DNA from: Marine group II euryarchaeote REDSEA-S43_B8
Lineage (GTDB): Archaea > Thermoplasmatota > Poseidoniia > Poseidoniales > Thalassarchaeaceae
NCBI GenBank assembly: GCA_001629235.1
Contig: LUSA01000021.1
Coordinates: forward strand, 1 to 16,350
Direction: 5' to 3'
Length of the DNA stretch: 16,350 nucleotides
In this document: piece after piece, positions 7,331 to 13,907 of the stretch
How the letters are laid out: every line of letters begins with the position of its first letter
How positions within the stretch are numbered: the first letter of the stretch is position 1
Translations under genes and position numbers: made by a program
Notes under the pieces: model-generated
The model's input: the letters and a program-made list of their open reading frames with translations, nothing else
What the model was told of the DNA's origin: nothing
The model's database searches: none

Positions 7331-7505
7331 AGAGGTATCCTAGCTTCCACAGTGCCAAGTAAATGATGGGAGCCAGGGGCAAGCAAACCGCAAACGCTCT
7401 CCTGAAGGCTCTCCACAGTCCGTCTTCCTTTCCTTCTGGGAAGCTATCTGCCGCAGCCACAACCAATTCCTCAATTATGTCCGCTCCGGGACTAATGCTT
7501 GTCAT
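7329..7505 (-). CDS. Small (58-aa) single-pass membrane protein
   Basis: This gene is shorter than usual ORF cut-offs. From the ATG at 7505 it encodes 58 residues: an acidic, soluble N-terminal part (MTSISPGADIIEEL, then SFPEGKEDG), a basic patch WRAFRRAF, and a hydrophobic helix of about 18 residues (AVCLPLAPIIYLALW) ending KLGYL. A Shine-Dalgarno motif GAGGTGG (minus strand, 7509-7515) sits 3 nt before the ATG and overlaps the TGA of the DUF6159-like gene, so translation is probably coupled. The basic patch before the helix predicts a cytoplasmic N-terminus. I recognise no family. It may be an accessory subunit of the large membrane protein encoded just upstream. Downstream comes tRNA-Leu. 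Confidence 0.7.
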   Translation of the reverse strand: MTSISPGADIIEELVVAAADSFPEGKEDGLWRAFRRAFAVCLPLAPIIYLALWKLGYL

Positions 7506-7508
7506 ATT

Positions 7509-7515
7509 CCACCTC
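7509..7515 (-). promoter_or_regulatory. Shine-Dalgarno motif deciding the 58-aa gene start
   Basis: On the minus strand this reads GAGGTGG, complementary to the archaeal 16S rRNA tail, with 3 nt before the ATG at 7505. Its first bases are the last two of the TGA stop of the upstream membrane-protein gene. Confidence 0.6.
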
Positions 7516-8431
7516 AGAACCTAATTCCTACTTTGGCGGCCATGGGAGGCGCCTGACCGGTCTTCGCATAGTAGAACAGAGATGCCCTATTCACGGCATC
7601 AACTGTCGAGAAGAAGAGGACTGTGAACAATAGTCCCACAGCAAGGACTACGATTCCTAGGATGACTCCCAAATCACCTAAGTACATCAGTGGGATGGAT
7701 ATTCCAATCAGAACGAATATGCATAGAATCATCAGAAGCCCGGTTCCGATGTGAGATGTAACATCCTCTCCCCAGGTCCTCTTGAACAAGTCTGCACTTC
7801 TGCCCATGCTATCTAGTACCCCGGCCCTCTCCAGGACAATCATAGGGATCATGAAGAATGTGACGATCCACCAAGCAATTCCAATGATGAAACTAGCCAA
7901 GCCTGCCACTATCCTTAGTGGAATCGGCGAGTCTTCGCTATGAGAAAGCCCCTCGAGTATCTGGATGAAAAGCCCGACAGTTCCTGCAATCAGTCCCCAA
8001 ACCAGGATCTGTGGTAGACACTTCATCGCTTGCCCAATGCCGTATGAGAAGCTTGGATTGGTTCCCGAGCTGAGGCGCTCATACGCGCTTGCTACGATAG
8101 CCGCGTTCCAGAAGACGGTGATTACAGATACTAACATGTAGAAGACGAACCAAATTGCCATGTGTGCGAATACCAGCTCACTGCCACATTCGTCGCCGAC
8201 GCACTCCGGGTTGGAGGCGATAGCATCCAGACCGACTGAGCCGGATATCGCTGCCCCTATTGCTACGAGAGAAAATATAGCCGACAGGAATGTGTACACG
8301 AGTAACTCTGGGTCGGACCAGACAACCGCAATTCCCAGTTTTGTCATCTTCCAACCTCGAGAGATCCTCTGCCCTATCCCAATTCTTCGCCCTCCCCTGC
8401 GAATCATCCAAGTATCGCCTGTGGTAACCAT
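7514..8431 (-). CDS. DUF6159-like multi-pass membrane protein
   Basis: The 305-residue product resembles DUF6159-type membrane proteins. It has a basic amphipathic N-terminus (IGQRISRGWKMTKLGIAVVWSDPELLVY) leading into the first helix, several further helices (about residues 45-68, 88-115, 140-160, 170-200 and 230-285), and the family-like cytoplasmic segment MIVLERAGVLDSMGRSADLFKRTWGED. A short cysteine pair, NPECVGDECGSE, lies in the first outside loop and could form a disulfide. The function is unknown. ATG 8431 is 9 nt after the MOSC gene stop; later in-frame ATGs at 8407 and 8347 are alternatives. It probably shares one transcript with the kinase, MOSC and 58-aa genes. Confidence 0.78.
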   Translation of the reverse strand: MVTTGDTWMIRRGGRRIGIGQRISRGWKMTKLGIAVVWSDPELLVYTFLSAIFSLVAIGAAISGSVGLDAIASNPECVGDECGSELVFAHMAIWFVFYMLVSVITVFWNAAIVASAYERLSSGTNPSFSYGIGQAMKCLPQILVWGLIAGTVGLFIQILEGLSHSEDSPIPLRIVAGLASFIIGIAWWIVTFFMIPMIVLERAGVLDSMGRSADLFKRTWGEDVTSHIGTGLLMILCIFVLIGISIPLMYLGDLGVILGIVVLAVGLLFTVLFFSTVDAVNRASLFYYAKTGQAPPMAAKVGIRF

Positions 8432-8440
8432 GGCGGAATT

Positions 8441-8917
8441 CTACTGGTCGGGAGTAATAACGATATTCACGGAATCCCCAACGGAGACCCTACCTTCTCG
8501 CAAAACACGTGCTAGCCACCTCGACCAACCGTACTCCTGATCGTGGTCGACTCTGTCAAATCGTCTTCCTATGAACGACTCGCCAATCTTTGAGCAGGGG
8601 GCACAAGGCTCGCTAAGCTCAAGCACTACGTCGCCAATCTCTAAGCGCGTCCCCTCAGAAAGTGAATCCCAATCGACTCCTCGAATTGTCAGATTCTCAC
8701 CCGTAGACCCGATCTCTATCGGGTGACCCTCATTCTTCAGTCGCTGGATTAGCTCTAGAGAGAAGATACAGACTGCTCTATCTGTATCCCCGCCCTTATT
8801 CGATCGAAACCTGTTGAAGTCCCCCTCGACCCCACTGTACATGATATCCGCGGACTCAACCATGGACTTGGGTACGCCTCCGTCGCTAACGTTGATCGAG
8901 TGAACTTCGCCTCTCAT
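8441..8917 (-). CDS. MOSC-domain protein
   Basis: The 158-residue protein is a free-standing MOSC domain, the fold found at the C-terminus of molybdenum-cofactor sulfurases and in YiiM/YuaD-type proteins. It has the opening GEVHSINVSDGGVPK, the GVEGDFNR segment, GGDTDRAVCIFS, the conserved STGENLTIRGVDW, and the cysteine motif LSEPCAPCSKI (C105 and C108), one of which is the expected active-site thiol that carries sulfur or contacts the metal cofactor. MOSC proteins of this size act in molybdenum-cofactor-linked sulfur transfer or reductive detoxification. No molybdenum enzyme is visible in the window, so the partner is unknown. It begins 9 nt after the kinase gene stop, with GAGGG about 6 nt before its ATG. 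Confidence 0.85.
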   Translation of the reverse strand: MRGEVHSINVSDGGVPKSMVESADIMYSGVEGDFNRFRSNKGGDTDRAVCIFSLELIQRLKNEGHPIEIGSTGENLTIRGVDWDSLSEGTRLEIGDVVLELSEPCAPCSKIGESFIGRRFDRVDHDQEYGWSRWLARVLREGRVSVGDSVNIVITPDQ

Positions 8918-8926
8918 GGTAACCCT

Positions 8927-9880
8927 CTAGAATTCGAATTCGACCTCCAGCCTATCTACCATTTCTACATACCTCTTGGACAGCCCTTCGTCTGGGTCAA
9001 CCAGATTATGCTTCCAATACCTCCAACAAGCAATAGCAAGAGTTGCGTATCTGTGCATCATTGGGAGTGACTCAATCTCCCTGTCTTCAAGAAGTCTGAT
9101 GCTTTGATAACCCTCAACCAGAGAATGCCACCTGTCCAATACTGGCTGTGCATCATCCCAGCCAAATCCAACGAATGCCATGGCCAAATCGAAAATCTTC
9201 GGACCTATCCAAGCCTCCTCTAAGTCAAGAATCGCACCAACCTCTCCCTTCCCGATGACATTGTCCGGAAACAGATCTCCGTGTAGGATTCCAACGGGGA
9301 TTTCTTCGACTAGACCTTCCTTGATAGCACTGGCCTCAGAAGCGAGAAGCTCTACAAAAGAGGAATCAGGACCTCCATCCTTCGATAGAGAAGAAACCTC
9401 TTCGAAAAGCGAAAAACCCATCCGATATTCCGTCGGAAAACAATCCGAATTGGGTATCTCGTGCATTTGAGCCAATACCTTGCCCAGGTCAACAAGGGAT
9501 TCAGAATCATTTCCAAGATGACCTCCTCGGATATACGGAAGTAGAGTCCAAGCGACTCCGTTCTTCTCAGCAAAACTACTGTTGTCAGCGAGCTTGATTG
9601 GGACCGTAGTTGGAATTCCATGGCTATCAAGGTGAATGTGTCTGAGAATTACCCTATCGACCTCTTCTATCCTATTTGCAAACCATGCCTTCAGCACGAC
9701 CTTACTACCATCAGCCAAATCAACGAGGAAGTTCTTGTTGTCCCAGCCTCCTGCAAGAGGGGCCATATTCTCGGAGTGCGGGAGCCCGGCTAGAGACAGT
9801 AGCCAATTTGCGTCTTCTAGCCGTACCTCGTTTGTCACGGACATCCCTGTACTTAGACACATATTGCTTCTTCTCTCCAT
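8927..9880 (-). CDS. Homoserine kinase type II-like kinase (APH/choline-kinase fold)
   Basis: The 317-residue protein has the aminoglycoside-phosphotransferase-like kinase fold seen in ThrB2-type homoserine kinases. It shows the nucleotide loop LAGGWDNKNFLV with the ATP lysine in VVLKAW (K64), hinge LLPYIRGG, LGKVLAQMHEIP, the catalytic loop ILHGDLFPDNVI (H200, D202, N207) and the metal-binding aspartate in GAILDLEEAWIGPKIFDLAMA (D219). The HGDLFPDNV form is typical of the homoserine-kinase branch. Threonine synthase is encoded nearby and needs O-phosphohomoserine, which supports that reading. Relatives acting on other amino alcohols or sugars cannot be excluded. Start is uncertain: ATG 9880, 9862 and 9844 are all in frame, and the conserved region begins only at about residue 20. 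Confidence 0.75.
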   Translation of the reverse strand: MERRSNMCLSTGMSVTNEVRLEDANWLLSLAGLPHSENMAPLAGGWDNKNFLVDLADGSKVVLKAWFANRIEEVDRVILRHIHLDSHGIPTTVPIKLADNSSFAEKNGVAWTLLPYIRGGHLGNDSESLVDLGKVLAQMHEIPNSDCFPTEYRMGFSLFEEVSSLSKDGGPDSSFVELLASEASAIKEGLVEEIPVGILHGDLFPDNVIGKGEVGAILDLEEAWIGPKIFDLAMAFVGFGWDDAQPVLDRWHSLVEGYQSIRLLEDREIESLPMMHRYATLAIACWRYWKHNLVDPDEGLSKRYVEMVDRLEVEFEF

Positions 9881-9883
9881 TAG

Positions 9884-9894
9884 GACTTAACATT
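9884..9894 (+). promoter_or_regulatory. Weak TATA-like element before the sulfotransferase
   Basis: GACTTAACATT is centred about 25-27 nt upstream of ATG 9914, the spacing expected for a leaderless archaeal mRNA. It matches a TATA box only partly. The 33-bp divergent gap to the kinase's earliest start leaves little room for anything else. Confidence 0.3.
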
Positions 9895-9913
9895 CGTATG
9901 GTTACGACGTGTC

Positions 9914-10804
9914 ATGGGCGACTCAGAGAGAGTTTCCGGGACACATGCTTTCCTAATTGGAACTCCAAAGTCAGGAACAACCTGGCTAGCTGCAACTCTC
10001 TCTCAAAACCCCAATATTTGTGTCTCAAACCCCAAGGAGCCAAACATCATCGCCACCCACAAGGGAACCTTCTCACGTAGTGTAGAGGAACCCGACTGGG
10101 AACTATACGAATCGTTCTTCGATGGAGGCGGAATAAGACTGGATGCTTCGATTCATGCCTTCTCGTGCCCGGAGGCACCAGGTAGGATTTCCGATAGATT
10201 CGATGATCCAAGATTCGTCTTATCTTTTCGTGAGCCAGTGTCCAGGATCTTCAGTCATTGGAGAATGGTCTTAGACAGTGGAGAAGCAAAAAAGAACGGT
10301 GTAGATTGGTCGGAGTTCGAATCAGCTTGGGAGGACGAGAGGCTAAGATGCGACTCAAGGTATGGTAGCTCAATGGAAAGATGGTTACAGAAATTCCCAT
10401 TAGACAGGTTCTACATCATCGATAGTTCCGATTTGAGAACCAGGCCAGTCGAGGTTCTGGAGGAATTGGAACAGTTTCTCGGACTTCCTCAGCATGACTA
10501 CAACATCGACATGTCAAGGAACTCTAATTCTGCCTCTCGTCGTCGGCCCATGTCGGCCATTGGAAAGGCCGTCAGACTCGTCTTCTCACTCGTCCCACAA
10601 ATGATCAAGGGACCTGTTGTTAGAGTACTTCAGAAGAGAGATTTGAATATCTACAACGCTCCAATTCTCAGTAGTGCTGTCCCGCTGTTAAAAGCGCAAG
10701 AGGAGCATTACAGGATTTGCAAGAAAACTGTATCCGAAGAGGTACAACTGCTATCGAAATTAACTGGTTTCGAATCCAAGGGATGGATGGAAAAACAAAA
10801 CTAA
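9914..10804 (+). CDS. PAPS-dependent sulfotransferase family protein
   Basis: The 296-residue protein carries both hallmarks of PAPS-dependent sulfotransferases: the 5'-phosphosulfate loop FLIGTPKSGTTWLAATL (about 13-29) and the 3'-phosphate-binding segment RFVLSFREPVSRIFSHWR (about 100-117, with R106 and S110). The C-terminal third has the usual YIIDSSDLRTRPVEVLEELEQFLGLP pattern. These enzymes move sulfate from PAPS to carbohydrate or lipid hydroxyls. The next gene, 41 nt downstream, is a glycosyltransferase, and a methyltransferase and a second sulfotransferase-like protein follow, so a surface glycan is the probable acceptor. The ATG at 9914 has an A/T-rich element about 27 nt upstream. 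It has no signal peptide and is predicted cytoplasmic. Confidence 0.87.
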   Translation: MGDSERVSGTHAFLIGTPKSGTTWLAATLSQNPNICVSNPKEPNIIATHKGTFSRSVEEPDWELYESFFDGGGIRLDASIHAFSCPEAPGRISDRFDDPRFVLSFREPVSRIFSHWRMVLDSGEAKKNGVDWSEFESAWEDERLRCDSRYGSSMERWLQKFPLDRFYIIDSSDLRTRPVEVLEELEQFLGLPQHDYNIDMSRNSNSASRRRPMSAIGKAVRLVFSLVPQMIKGPVVRVLQKRDLNIYNAPILSSAVPLLKAQEEHYRICKKTVSEEVQLLSKLTGFESKGWMEKQN

Positions 10805-10845
10805 TCGACCGACAGAGAAAAATCCAGTTAGATTCTCGAAGAGCC

Positions 10846-12075
10846 ATGAGTGAGCCACAGACACGTCTTCTTGTGGTAAAGGCTGCAATGGTTAGTAACG
10901 GTGGCGCGGCGAGGGATATAATGCGCAACCTTCCTGAAATTAGTAGAAAATTTGAGACCAAATTCGCATGTCTTAACATCCTGGAGAGCCAGAGGAAATC
11001 GATTGAATCGCTAGGTGTTGAAGTTCTTTGTCCAGACAACCAATGGGAAATAGAGGGTGGTCTTTGGAATGAGATTTCGGCTAAGCAGGATCGTAGCTCC
11101 AAGAGAGCATGGGAAGATTTGGATGGAATCCACCAGGCTGTAGAATGGGCCGATGCTATCCACTTAACAACAGGAGCGGGGTCTATGGATTTCGCCTCAT
11201 TAGTTCCCGATAGCAAGCCACTACACCTCCATTTCCTTGAGTCCAAACCAGGGATTTTTGACGATGTCAACCATCTTAACTCGGATGGGACCGGATTATG
11301 GAGGGCAAAATTGGTTCATATTCTGCAATTCTATCATAGAAGAAGAATAATTTCCTCATTTCAAAGGTTCAAGAAAAACAAATCTTGGGTGATAAATGCC
11401 AATTCCAAGTTCTCCGCCTCTCGACTGTGGAAGGAATACCGGATAGAGGGAGGAGTCCTATATCCTGTAGTCGATATTTCAGAATTCAACTCAAATCCGA
11501 CAAACGAAGAAAAGGAGGCTCTGAGGAGATTTAGGAGTCAAGGTATTCCTTACTTGGTTACGGTTGGCAACATGAGCAGGTTCAAGGGAGTTTTTGAAGC
11601 GCTTGAGCATGTTTCAGGGTGCGACCTCGATCTGGTGGTAATTGGCGGGGGCTCTTCGGAGCAAAACCAACTATTCCGAAAAAAGGCAGACTCCCTGGGA
11701 GTGGATGTACAGATTCTTTCCAATTTGAACTCAATAGAGATGTGCGCCATCTTCAGAAACGCGAGGGCAGTTGTCGGCTTCTCGCATGGGGAGGCCTTCG
11801 GCTTGACGCCTGTAGAGGCTATGGCCATAGGAACGCCCCCGTTGTTTGTTGATTTTGGGGGGTATACCGATACAATCGTCGACGGGGTAAACGGAAGACT
11901 GCTTAGCAGAGGCGACCTAGAAGCTTGGAGGAAAGCCTTCGAACAAGCCAAGGATGAGGAAACGAGAGAGTCATGGGCAAGGGAAGGAATGACGCGAATC
12001 CAGGAACTAGGCCTTACTCCTGAAAGACACGTGGACCGACTTAAGAAATCGATAGATTCGATCACTACCCAATAA
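10846..12075 (+). CDS. GT4-like family glycosyltransferase
   Basis: The 409-residue protein is a GT-B retaining glycosyltransferase. The N-terminal domain starts LLVVKAAMVSNGGAARDIMRNL, an acceptor-side loop of the type seen in GT4 enzymes, and contains the linker INANSKFSASRLWKE. The C-terminal domain has the nucleotide-sugar binding sequence VTVGNMSRFKGVFEAL, VVIGGGSSE, and the signature GEAFGLTPVEAMAIGTPPLFVDFGGYTD with the E-x7-E pair (E316, E324), followed by DGVNGRLL. It transfers a sugar from a nucleotide donor; donor and acceptor cannot be read. The frame is open back to 10717 inside the sulfotransferase, but the ATG at 10846 (MSEPQTRLLVV) gives the family-like start. It converges on the methyltransferase gene with 9 bp between stops. 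Confidence 0.87.
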   Translation: MSEPQTRLLVVKAAMVSNGGAARDIMRNLPEISRKFETKFACLNILESQRKSIESLGVEVLCPDNQWEIEGGLWNEISAKQDRSSKRAWEDLDGIHQAVEWADAIHLTTGAGSMDFASLVPDSKPLHLHFLESKPGIFDDVNHLNSDGTGLWRAKLVHILQFYHRRRIISSFQRFKKNKSWVINANSKFSASRLWKEYRIEGGVLYPVVDISEFNSNPTNEEKEALRRFRSQGIPYLVTVGNMSRFKGVFEALEHVSGCDLDLVVIGGGSSEQNQLFRKKADSLGVDVQILSNLNSIEMCAIFRNARAVVGFSHGEAFGLTPVEAMAIGTPPLFVDFGGYTDTIVDGVNGRLLSRGDLEAWRKAFEQAKDEETRESWAREGMTRIQELGLTPERHVDRLKKSIDSITTQ

Positions 12076-12084
12076 TGATACACA

Positions 12085-12780
12085 TTAGAGGTCAGTATCC
12101 TCCTGCGTCCTCTCTATCAACAGCCATATTTGTGCTCCGTAGTTTAGCTTTGGCTCATCTATACTACTTACCTTCAGTCCCCTGTTTAAACAGGCCTTCT
12201 CGATCCATCTTAGACTATGCCTAGCAATTCCCGGTTGATCAGATTCGTGACTCTTGCCAACCCAACTCTCTCCCTTGTAGCCGTCGAGGAATGGTATTCT
12301 TGGCCTCATGTAGGAAGTCAGGAATCTAGCCGAGGGGGACGAATGTCTGACAAATTGATCAAGCATCTTTTCTATCTGTTTTTTGGAAGCATGGGTCCAT
12401 ATTGATCTTGCGATGAAATAATCGAAAGTTGTTCCGAATACATCGAACTCGAAGTCTGAATTCGTGTTGAATTTTGGTTTCTTATCTTGTAGTATTTTAG
12501 AATCGATTACTATTTTTTTTCCTATCTCAAGCATTTCTACATTAGGCTCCACACCGAAGTAACAGTCCGAATTTAGGTAGGGAATGAGCCACCTGCCTCC
12601 TCTAAGGCAGCCGCAGCCGATGTCCAAGACCATTGAAGACGCCGTTAATCCAAAATGAGTAAGTATGGCCAATTGGTTTTCTCCTGCATCATGGAAGTCA
12701 TTCTGGCTACCCCCGGAAAAAACCCCTGACTTATCCAGAGTGGAGTAAATCCTCGCTGAATCTTCCCTAGAAATAGTCAA
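12085..12780 (-). CDS. Class I SAM-dependent methyltransferase
   Basis: The 231-residue protein has a Rossmann methyltransferase core: motif I SMVLDIGCGCLRGGRWLIPYL (about 49-69), the acidic ribose-binding position in YFGVEPN (about E77), and FDYFIARSIWTHASKKQIEKML, the usual helix after motif III. The C-terminus resembles small-molecule or glycan methyltransferases (SYMRPRIPFLDGYKGESW). The substrate is unknown, but neighbours on both sides suggest methylation of a sugar or a glycan precursor. Codons look more A/T-rich than in flanking genes, including a run of eight A residues (T on plus, 12513-12520), which may mean recent transfer. It starts 10 nt after the stop of the sulfotransferase-like gene, so the two are likely co-transcribed. 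Confidence 0.82.
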   Translation of the reverse strand: MTISREDSARIYSTLDKSGVFSGGSQNDFHDAGENQLAILTHFGLTASSMVLDIGCGCLRGGRWLIPYLNSDCYFGVEPNVEMLEIGKKIVIDSKILQDKKPKFNTNSDFEFDVFGTTFDYFIARSIWTHASKKQIEKMLDQFVRHSSPSARFLTSYMRPRIPFLDGYKGESWVGKSHESDQPGIARHSLRWIEKACLNRGLKVSSIDEPKLNYGAQIWLLIERTQEDTDL

Positions 12781-12790
12781 ACTGATACCT

Positions 12791-13447
12791 CTAATTTACT
12801 CCTAAAACAGCAAAATCCGGGAGTTCTGCCAATTTATCATTTACTTCGGAGATTTGCTCGTGGAATGGCTCCAGGCTCGGATGCATTTCTCTCGTCTTTC
12901 TTACCTGGAAACCAGAGAATGGAACTTCGAAGGTTTTCTCGAATTCAGCTGCGTTTTCCGTAATGCGATCCGTGTTTATCAGAATCACCGGAAAGAAACT
13001 CCCCGCCGTCCAATTATCAATTTGCTTGGATACCTTCTCGATCCATCTTTCCACAGAGAATTCGCTGGTGTCGTCTCTTAGTTTGTTGTAGTTGAAAGTG
13101 AAGCCTCTGTTTATCTGAGAGCTTAGAGCCAAGCCGAAGTCATCCACAAAGCAGAAGGCACCCATTTCAACTCCTACATCTAGAGGTCTGATGTAATGAC
13201 ACCCCTTGACCCTGTGTGCCTCGTTCCTGACCGTGTATTTGTGCTCCAGCAGGTTTACGATGAAGTTTGAGCGTGCCCCTCCGAATGAGTTTACCCATAT
13301 GTCAATCGGCTCCTTGAGGAACATTTCTACTAACTCACTCTCTTCGGTCACTATCTTGGTCCCATCCGGGTTCTTGGGAGACCTATCGAATAGAGACCCA
13401 GGATCTGTAATGAGTTGCTTCAGCGTCCAAGCCCCCGGAATATACAT
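12791..13447 (-). CDS. Divergent sulfotransferase-like P-loop protein (hypothetical)
   Basis: The 218-residue protein belongs to no family I recognise with certainty. Its layout mimics a sulfotransferase. A strand-loop-helix IDIWVNSFGGARSNFIVNLL (about 49-67) sits where the PAPS 5'-loop belongs, with GGARSN in place of the usual G-x-x-x-S-G-T-T-W. CFVDDFGLALSSQINRG (about 99-115) sits where the 3'-phosphate segment belongs. RWIEKVSKQIDNWTA...FPVILINTDRI then resembles the W...VLRYEDL region. The frame is open to a GTG at 13513, but the ATG at 13447 is preferred because a TATA-like box (13478-13488) falls inside the longer version. It leads a two-gene unit with the methyltransferase. A degenerate or glycan-specific sulfotransferase is my best guess. 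Confidence 0.6.
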   Translation of the reverse strand: MYIPGAWTLKQLITDPGSLFDRSPKNPDGTKIVTEESELVEMFLKEPIDIWVNSFGGARSNFIVNLLEHKYTVRNEAHRVKGCHYIRPLDVGVEMGAFCFVDDFGLALSSQINRGFTFNYNKLRDDTSEFSVERWIEKVSKQIDNWTAGSFFPVILINTDRITENAAEFEKTFEVPFSGFQVRKTREMHPSLEPFHEQISEVNDKLAELPDFAVLGVN

Positions 13448-13477
13448 CTGATCCCCAATTCTTCTACATGGGCATTC

Positions 13478-13488
13478 GTAATAAATCC
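13478..13488 (-). promoter_or_regulatory. Putative TATA box for the sulfotransferase-like / methyltransferase unit
   Basis: The minus strand reads GATTTATTACG here. Its centre is about 35 nt upstream of ATG 13447, predicting an mRNA with a leader of about 8 nt. This supports the shorter start for that gene. Confidence 0.45.
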
Positions 13489-13541
13489 CCACAATAGTGA
13501 GGTTCAAGACCACTCATTACGGCCAACTAAGGTGCACTCAC

Positions 13542-13551
13542 TTACATATTG
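13542..13551 (+). promoter_or_regulatory. Putative TATA box for the 108-aa membrane protein
   Basis: TTACATATTG is centred about 34 nt upstream of ATG 13581, predicting a leader of about 7 nt. Together with the box at 13478-13488 it makes a compact divergent promoter region. Confidence 0.45.
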
Positions 13552-13580
13552 TTCAAAGGTTCAGAGCCTGACCGGGGGCC

Positions 13581-13907
13581 ATGGTGAACATAGCATCAAC
13601 CATCCTTGCTGGGTTCCAGGACGATTTAGTCGTCCTGTTTGGCGAAACATTAGGCTGGATCGTAGGGCATTCCATTCTAGCAGCAGCTCTGGCAACTATC
13701 GTTTTGGGTATTAAAGAGCGGGATCATATCATCCAGAGATCAGGATTTGGTAAGAACGAGATATTAGATCTGGGCGTCTTCCTCCTACTCACACTTTCCC
13801 TCTTCTATATCTACACAAACACATTCCACTTCGAATCAATTGCCTCATTGGCTCTCGGAGCCACCTCTTCCCTGTCAATCAGATGGATGGTCACCGTATT
13901 GGGCTAG
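13581..13907 (+). CDS. Small three-helix membrane protein, hypothetical
   Basis: The 108-residue product has three predicted helices: about 25-43 (LGWIVGHSILAAALATIVLG), 61-80 (ILDLGVFLLLTLSLFYIYT) and a weaker third around 86-105 (SIASLALGATSSLSIRWMVTVL). Between helices 1 and 2 is a charged loop, IKERDHIIQRSGFGKNE. No signal peptide or known domain is visible and I cannot name a family. A TATA-like box lies upstream at the expected distance, so it seems to be a single transcription unit. Its stop codon TAG overlaps the stop of the convergent secreted-protein gene in the palindrome CTAG at 13904-13907. Confidence 0.65.
   Translation: MVNIASTILAGFQDDLVVLFGETLGWIVGHSILAAALATIVLGIKERDHIIQRSGFGKNEILDLGVFLLLTLSLFYIYTNTFHFESIASLALGATSSLSIRWMVTVLG

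Noticed and set aside
10717..10845. Upstream extension of the glycosyltransferase into the sulfotransferase gene
   Set aside because: The extension is a frame-shifted reading of the sulfotransferase C-terminus; ATG 10846 begins just before the first conserved strand.
10668..11270. Long minus-strand open frame opposite the sulfotransferase/glycosyltransferase junction
   Set aside because: Its translation has no domain-like pattern and both underlying plus-strand genes show clear motifs.
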